The position numbers were made by a program, and so were the translations under genes. From Cytospora piceicola (Eukaryota; Ascomycota; Sordariomycetes; Diaporthales; Cytosporaceae), in NCBI GenBank assembly GCA_023375675.1, contig JALQBC010000003.1:1240001-1304000 (forward strand): a stretch of DNA of 64,000 nt, written 5' to 3'. The notes beneath the pieces were generated by a model. That model was given only the letters and a program-made list of their open reading frames with translations. It was not told where the DNA came from and did no database searches. Numbering within the stretch: the stretch's first letter is position 1; every line of letters begins with the position of its first letter. Shown piece after piece: positions 60,294 through 64,000 of this stretch.

Positions 60294-61118
60294 ATGATGG
60301 CATCAACCGTGCGTCCAACGAGGGCGCTGCAGCGTCTTCAATCGGCTTGCCAAAGCTTCCAAGTACCCGCCTCGCCGAGGCAAGCAAGGAGCTTCTCCAA
60401 CCGGCACTTCCCAAACCCGGCTGCATCCCCGTCGATGCGTCCCCCCGGGCCAGGCCAGGCCTCATCTGCCCCCTGGACACCGCGCCGCGCCTCACTGCAC
60501 GTTTCGTCCCGCCGCTGCAGGCGCGCGCACAACGGCGAGGAGGTCCCCGACGCGGCGCCCACGACCGACTTCGCGCGCATGGACATGCTCGGGCAGACGC
60601 CGGCCCCGTCGACGTCGGTCGACATCTGCATGTCCGAGGGCTTCAAGCTCAACAGCGGGGCGTCGATCTACGACGGGAGGGGGGTGATGCTCGTGGACGG
60701 CGAGGCGTTTGCGTGGCAGCCCTGGGGGCCGGACATGAGGCTCATCAATGACAAGGGGCAGTGGGAGGTCAAGGAGGAGGCGTTTGCGCTGCTGGATCTG
60801 ATCTGGCCTAGACCTGGTAAGGATACGTGCGAACAACGAGGTCCCCCCCGGCTTGATGGTGTTGTTGTGATATCGCTTTGGCTGACTTGTTCCGTCTTTG
60901 CAGATCTGTTGATTCTGGGACTGGGCGGCGAGATGCGGCCCTTGAGTCCGGCGACAAGGAAGTACCTCAGTAGTCTGGGCTTGCGTATCGAGGTCCTCGA
61001 TACCAGGAACGCGGCTTCTCAGTTCAACATGCTGGCAACAGAGAGAGGAGTTGACGAGGTTGCCGCTGCTTTGATACCCCTTGGGTGGAGAGAAGGCGTT
61101 GGTGCGAACTACGACTGA
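60294..61118 (+). CDS. NDUFAF3: Complex I assembly factor NDUFAF3-like (Mth938 domain)
   Basis: Exons 60294-60816 and 60904-61118 (intron 87 bp, GTAAGG...CAG) give 245 residues. NDUFAF3 homologues act in the mitochondrial matrix during early assembly of the NADH dehydrogenase Q-module. The first 90 residues are Arg/Ser/Pro-rich without acidic residues at the start (ALQRLQSACQSFQVPASPRQ), typical of a mitochondrial presequence. The Mth938/DUF498 domain runs from about 110: VDICMSEGFKLNSGASIYDG, GVMLVDGEAFAWQPWG, EAFALLDLIWPRP, DLLILGLGGEMRPLSPATRK, LGLRIEVLDTRNAASQFNML and VAAALIPLGWREG. The intron is a multiple of three without a stop, so retention would add 29 residues between WPRP and DLLILG. 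The frame is open to an ATG at 60180, but MMASTVRPTR is the more natural start. Confidence 0.88.
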   Translation: MMASTVRPTRALQRLQSACQSFQVPASPRQARSFSNRHFPNPAASPSMRPPGPGQASSAPWTPRRASLHVSSRRCRRAHNGEEVPDAAPTTDFARMDMLGQTPAPSTSVDICMSEGFKLNSGASIYDGRGVMLVDGEAFAWQPWGPDMRLINDKGQWEVKEEAFALLDLIWPRPGKDTCEQRGPPRLDGVVVISLWLTCSVFADLLILGLGGEMRPLSPATRKYLSSLGLRIEVLDTRNAASQFNMLATERGVDEVAAALIPLGWREGVGANYD

Positions 61119-62412
61119 GCACTACAGGATACTGCTCCAACTTTCTCCAAGTACCTACTTAGGTAGGTAGCCATGCTAGTTATCATGAGCCAAAGGACGA
61201 ACAACTGTCGGTCGTTGGGGATCTATCTTCCTTCTTCTCAACCTCCCGGCAGATCATGGACATGTGATGCATTGGAACGTATCATCTTAGATGAACGTCA
61301 GGAGCCAGCTGGAGGGGTTCCAGGTCTATATCCTGTTATTATGGTCCGAGTGAGACGAATTACCTCACTTAAGTTTGTACTGGAAAGGCAAGGGCATATA
61401 CACCCCGAATCCACGCAATACTATTACCGACCTGGATGTGTTTCAGAGGCTCACTAGAACTAATACGAGTCCCTTATGAATAAGGTTTGCAGTACCAACT
61501 CATATTTCCATGCTGAAATTCATATCCGCCATCAGCATTGTGGTCTGAAATCCGAGTAATAAACTTAAATAAGAATTGAAATGCCCAATGGAGACCGTTG
61601 GACTGGCACACGTTGACTTTCAAAGGGCGATTCACTATCCCCGCGGCTGGTGGCGGAAGCCGAGTATGACATCGGCTCCCCGAGCTCTTGAGTTTTTTTC
61701 AACCTCAGCTTTGTCGCTCGCTTGATGATTGTCTTCCCACAGAAGAACCCTGAACGCTTATCACTGCCTGGTCGGGCACACCAAAGGAAGCCTCCAAGCT
61801 TTTCTCTTCACATTCTTTTAAACTTTGTCCCAACATCAAACAACCGTCCTCCCTGCTACCACGTGCTTCAGACCAACCACAACACGCAAGAAGACGCCAT
61901 TCTCACTACCTAGGTAATTTTGAGGAGAAGGCGCCGGGGCATTTCAGCGTTTCCTGTCGGTACTTACCCCGGATCTGCGAGCCCTCATATCCTTTCAAGC
62001 CAAGCAACCGCCGACTTAGATGACAGCGGGGCTTCCCTGGTGCACGCCAGTAACGACGCCTCATTGTTTGTTAGACACTTGGAAGGCTCTTTCCGAGCTC
62101 TCGACGTCTATATTCCAGCCCCTGCTAAAACCCTGATATCTTTTGGGACCTTGGGAGGTTTGGAAGCTCCAACCCGTGTCTCCTGTGCGTGCTGTTTGTT
62201 ATTCGTCTTGAAGTACATTACCCTCAGCCTTGTCATGTTGTGGGTTACGGCTTGGATCTCTGCCTTCTTGTTCCAGTCTCCTCCCTGAAGCATCCATCAC
62301 CAGGCATAACTTCAAAAAGGCCAGGAAAATAGATAACGGCGTGGGTTATTCTTGGGACATTATATCTCTACCTTCATTTTCATTTGCATCACCTTGATTG
62401 GCTCTTACCGAC
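61119..62412. other. Spacer upstream of the alpha/beta hydrolase gene
   Basis: A 1.3-kb spacer with TAGGTAGGTAG near 61157 and CTACCTAGGTA near 61905. A 122-codon frame at 61920-62288 shows no motif. It holds the NDUFAF3-like 3' UTR and the hydrolase promoter. Confidence 0.55.
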
Positions 62413-64000
62413 ATGGCGAGCTCGAGCAGTTCGGTACTTAGCAACGCCGCGACTGGCAGACATATTGTTGACTGGATTCAACACATCCAGCCTTCGCTCC
62501 CTTCGCTCAAGTCGCCTAGTTCTCGAATCACAAGCTTATCAACAGCCACAGTCGTCGCGGTGTTATTGACGGTCTGGTATTGGAAACGAATGGCGACAGA
62601 ACCAAAAAAGACTGCAGGCGGTTCGACCAAAGCCAAGAGTTCTGACCTTCAGCCAGTGAAATATGGTAGGTGCCAAACACGTTTTGGGTTCTGCAAACGT
62701 CTAACCTTCTTCGCAGATCCGAACGAGACCGACCCTGATTTTGTCAGGGCTCACTCAGGAATAAAGTCGTTCACTACCAGCCACTTCACTTACCCAGGTG
62801 TCCGTGTTTTCTTCAAGCCACATAACCACCTGGATGAATTACCTACGGAGCCGGCGCCCTTGCCCCTCTTGGTTTTTATTCACGGACTCGGCGGCTCAGT
62901 TGCGCAATTCCATCCACTGCTGACGAGTCTCACACACAACTCGACCTGTCTGGCTGTGGATTTACCAGGATGTGGCGTCTCAGAGTTTGCGCCCACGTCG
63001 TGGAAAGCGTACACGAACGAAGCGCTGGTTGAGCTGCTGGAGATCATTATTGAGGGCTATCGGGATAAGGATGCTGGTCAAGCTGTCATCCTGATCGGTC
63101 ATAGCATGGGCTGCGCTTTGTCCGCGCGTTTGGCCTCGCCCGGCGCGAGCAGGCTGGCTGAGCACGTCACCGGTCTCGTCGCGATTTGTCCCCCAGCTGG
63201 TCCACCAACGGAAGCGCAAGTCAACAAGTTCAAGAAGTTGCTGCGGATTCCCACTCCAATCTTCAACCTGTGGCGAGCATGGGACAACCGTGGAGGGCCC
63301 AATAGTGCCAGTGTCAATAGGTTCGTTGGGGCTGAAGCGGACATGGACTCGAAGCGATCTCAGTATCGGTTCAACCGCCAGAGTAGGACCCCAGTGTGGC
63401 GAAGGATGGCTTGGGGCAGCCTACCTGTATACGAAAATGGTGTTCCGAAGGGCGGTATCGCTGGCGAACAAATTTGGACTACCCTAAACATGCCAATCTT
63501 TCTGATCGGAGGAGGCAAGGACCACATAACTCCGGCTCAAAAGATCGAAGCGCTTGCTGAAATGCTGAATACTGGAGTGTCTGCGCCAGACAATGGCTCG
63601 ACTGAACACCAGCAACCTATCGTCGATGTCGCTGCTCCGGTCGATACTGGTGTCGGGGCATCAAAGCCAGCCGAGGGTATCGATGAGATCAGTGAAGAAC
63701 ATTTCTACCAGGAAAGAACGACCACATGCAGCTTGGAAACGGAGGATCCTACGACCCCCCAAGAGCTCAACATGGCAAATACGCCATCTCAAGCAAGCCA
63801 CCCCAACAAGTTCGTCAAATGTACCGTGTTGAGGCGCGGAACGCACGCGATGATATACACACAAGATTGCTCTCATATTCTTGCTTCCATCATTGCAGAC
63901 TTCCTCTCTCAGCATGTCACGGGTCGGCTGTCGCGCAGTTGGCAGCTGCAGCATCTCAACAAGAAGAATGGGAAGTGGGACGTAAAGAACCTTGCGAAGT
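62413..64000 (+). CDS. Alpha/beta hydrolase with N-terminal membrane segment (3'-partial)
   Basis: Exons 62413-62665 and 62717-64000 (intron 51 bp); at least 512 residues before the window ends, still in frame. A hydrophobic segment (about 45-60, STATVVAVLLTVWYW) suggests a membrane anchor. The alpha/beta hydrolase core follows: LLVFIHGLGGSVAQFHPLL (oxyanion region HGLGG), CLAVDLPGCGVSEF, the nucleophile elbow VILIGHSMGCALSARLA (Ser in GHSMG), PIFLIGGGKDHITPAQK (acid Asp) and VLRRGTHAMIYTQ (catalytic His). The cap region is Arg-rich, and an acidic insert lies between acid and His. After the fold, sequence continues (KKNGKWDVKNLAK) and may lead into a further domain; I vaguely recall fungal relatives with a phosphatase-like C-terminus, which cannot be tested here. 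The substrate is unknown. Confidence 0.85.
   Translation, partial: MASSSSSVLSNAATGRHIVDWIQHIQPSLPSLKSPSSRITSLSTATVVAVLLTVWYWKRMATEPKKTAGGSTKAKSSDLQPVKYGRCQTRFGFCKRLTFFADPNETDPDFVRAHSGIKSFTTSHFTYPGVRVFFKPHNHLDELPTEPAPLPLLVFIHGLGGSVAQFHPLLTSLTHNSTCLAVDLPGCGVSEFAPTSWKAYTNEALVELLEIIIEGYRDKDAGQAVILIGHSMGCALSARLASPGASRLAEHVTGLVAICPPAGPPTEAQVNKFKKLLRIPTPIFNLWRAWDNRGGPNSASVNRFVGAEADMDSKRSQYRFNRQSRTPVWRRMAWGSLPVYENGVPKGGIAGEQIWTTLNMPIFLIGGGKDHITPAQKIEALAEMLNTGVSAPDNGSTEHQQPIVDVAAPVDTGVGASKPAEGIDEISEEHFYQERTTTCSLETEDPTTPQELNMANTPSQASHPNKFVKCTVLRRGTHAMIYTQDCSHILASIIADFLSQHVTGRLSRSWQLQHLNKKNGKWDVKNLAK

Overview
The window is nuclear DNA of a filamentous ascomycete (Pezizomycotina), most likely a Sordariomycete. 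The genes are split by short spliceosomal introns, mostly 51-100 bp, with GTAAGT/GTATGT-type donors, CTAAC/CTGAC-like branch points and CAG/TAG acceptors. The gene content (CON7-type zinc finger, NoxR, an HR1-containing RICTOR) fits moulds and not yeasts. Spacers are long and rich in microsatellites. I could not determine the species.

Layout. 1-7.7 kb is a compact housekeeping block: the 3' part of the DEAD-box helicase DBP2 (+), ESCRT-II subunit SNF8/VPS22 (-), ribosomal protein RPS16 (+) and the U5 snRNP factor AAR2 (-). 7.7-13.1 kb has no gene but holds a complete 424-bp MITE-like element (40-bp terminal inverted repeats, 9-bp target-site duplication) and several simple repeats. 13.1-14.7 kb carries a CON7-like C2H2 regulator (-). 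14.7-31.9 kb is a gene desert of about 17 kb with one AT-rich relic near 29.2-29.8 kb. 31.9-39.5 kb has a nine-exon THI20-type HMP kinase/TENA protein (-) and the TORC2 subunit RICTOR/TSC11 (-). 41.5-45.7 kb has uricase (+), mitochondrial uL13m/MRPL23 (-) and the SOD1 copper chaperone CCS1 (+). 45.7-50.8 kb is a spacer with a dense cluster of the palindrome TACCTAGGTA. 50.8-52.6 kb is the NADPH oxidase regulator noxR (+). 54.8-64 kb has a FAR1-domain regulator (-), a small unrecognised three-exon gene (+), RPL34 (+), a complex I assembly factor of the NDUFAF3/Mth938 type (+), and the 5' part of an alpha/beta hydrolase (+) that runs off the window.

How the genes relate. There is no biosynthetic cluster and no operon. 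Genes are independent units, often divergent (SNF8/RPS16, MRPL23/CCS1, FAR1/small gene). Loose themes are redox and mitochondria (uricase makes H2O2, CCS1 loads SOD1, NoxR controls superoxide production, NDUFAF3 serves complex I) and RNA or ribosome biology (DBP2, AAR2, RPS16, RPL34, MRPL23). The two development-related genes, CON7-like and noxR, both have very long upstream regions.

The observations I would check first are: a uricase ending six residues short of the Aspergillus flavus enzyme, without the usual peroxisomal SKL tail; a 497-bp DBP2 intron at helicase motif V, a site I recall as conserved in yeast DBP2 genes and used for autoregulation; the MITE and its diverged, RIP-like second copy; alternative in-frame starts in CCS1 that would add or remove a membrane anchor; and a FAR1 (MULE-derived) DNA-binding domain in a host gene without a transposase. 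I found no convincing new multi-gene system.
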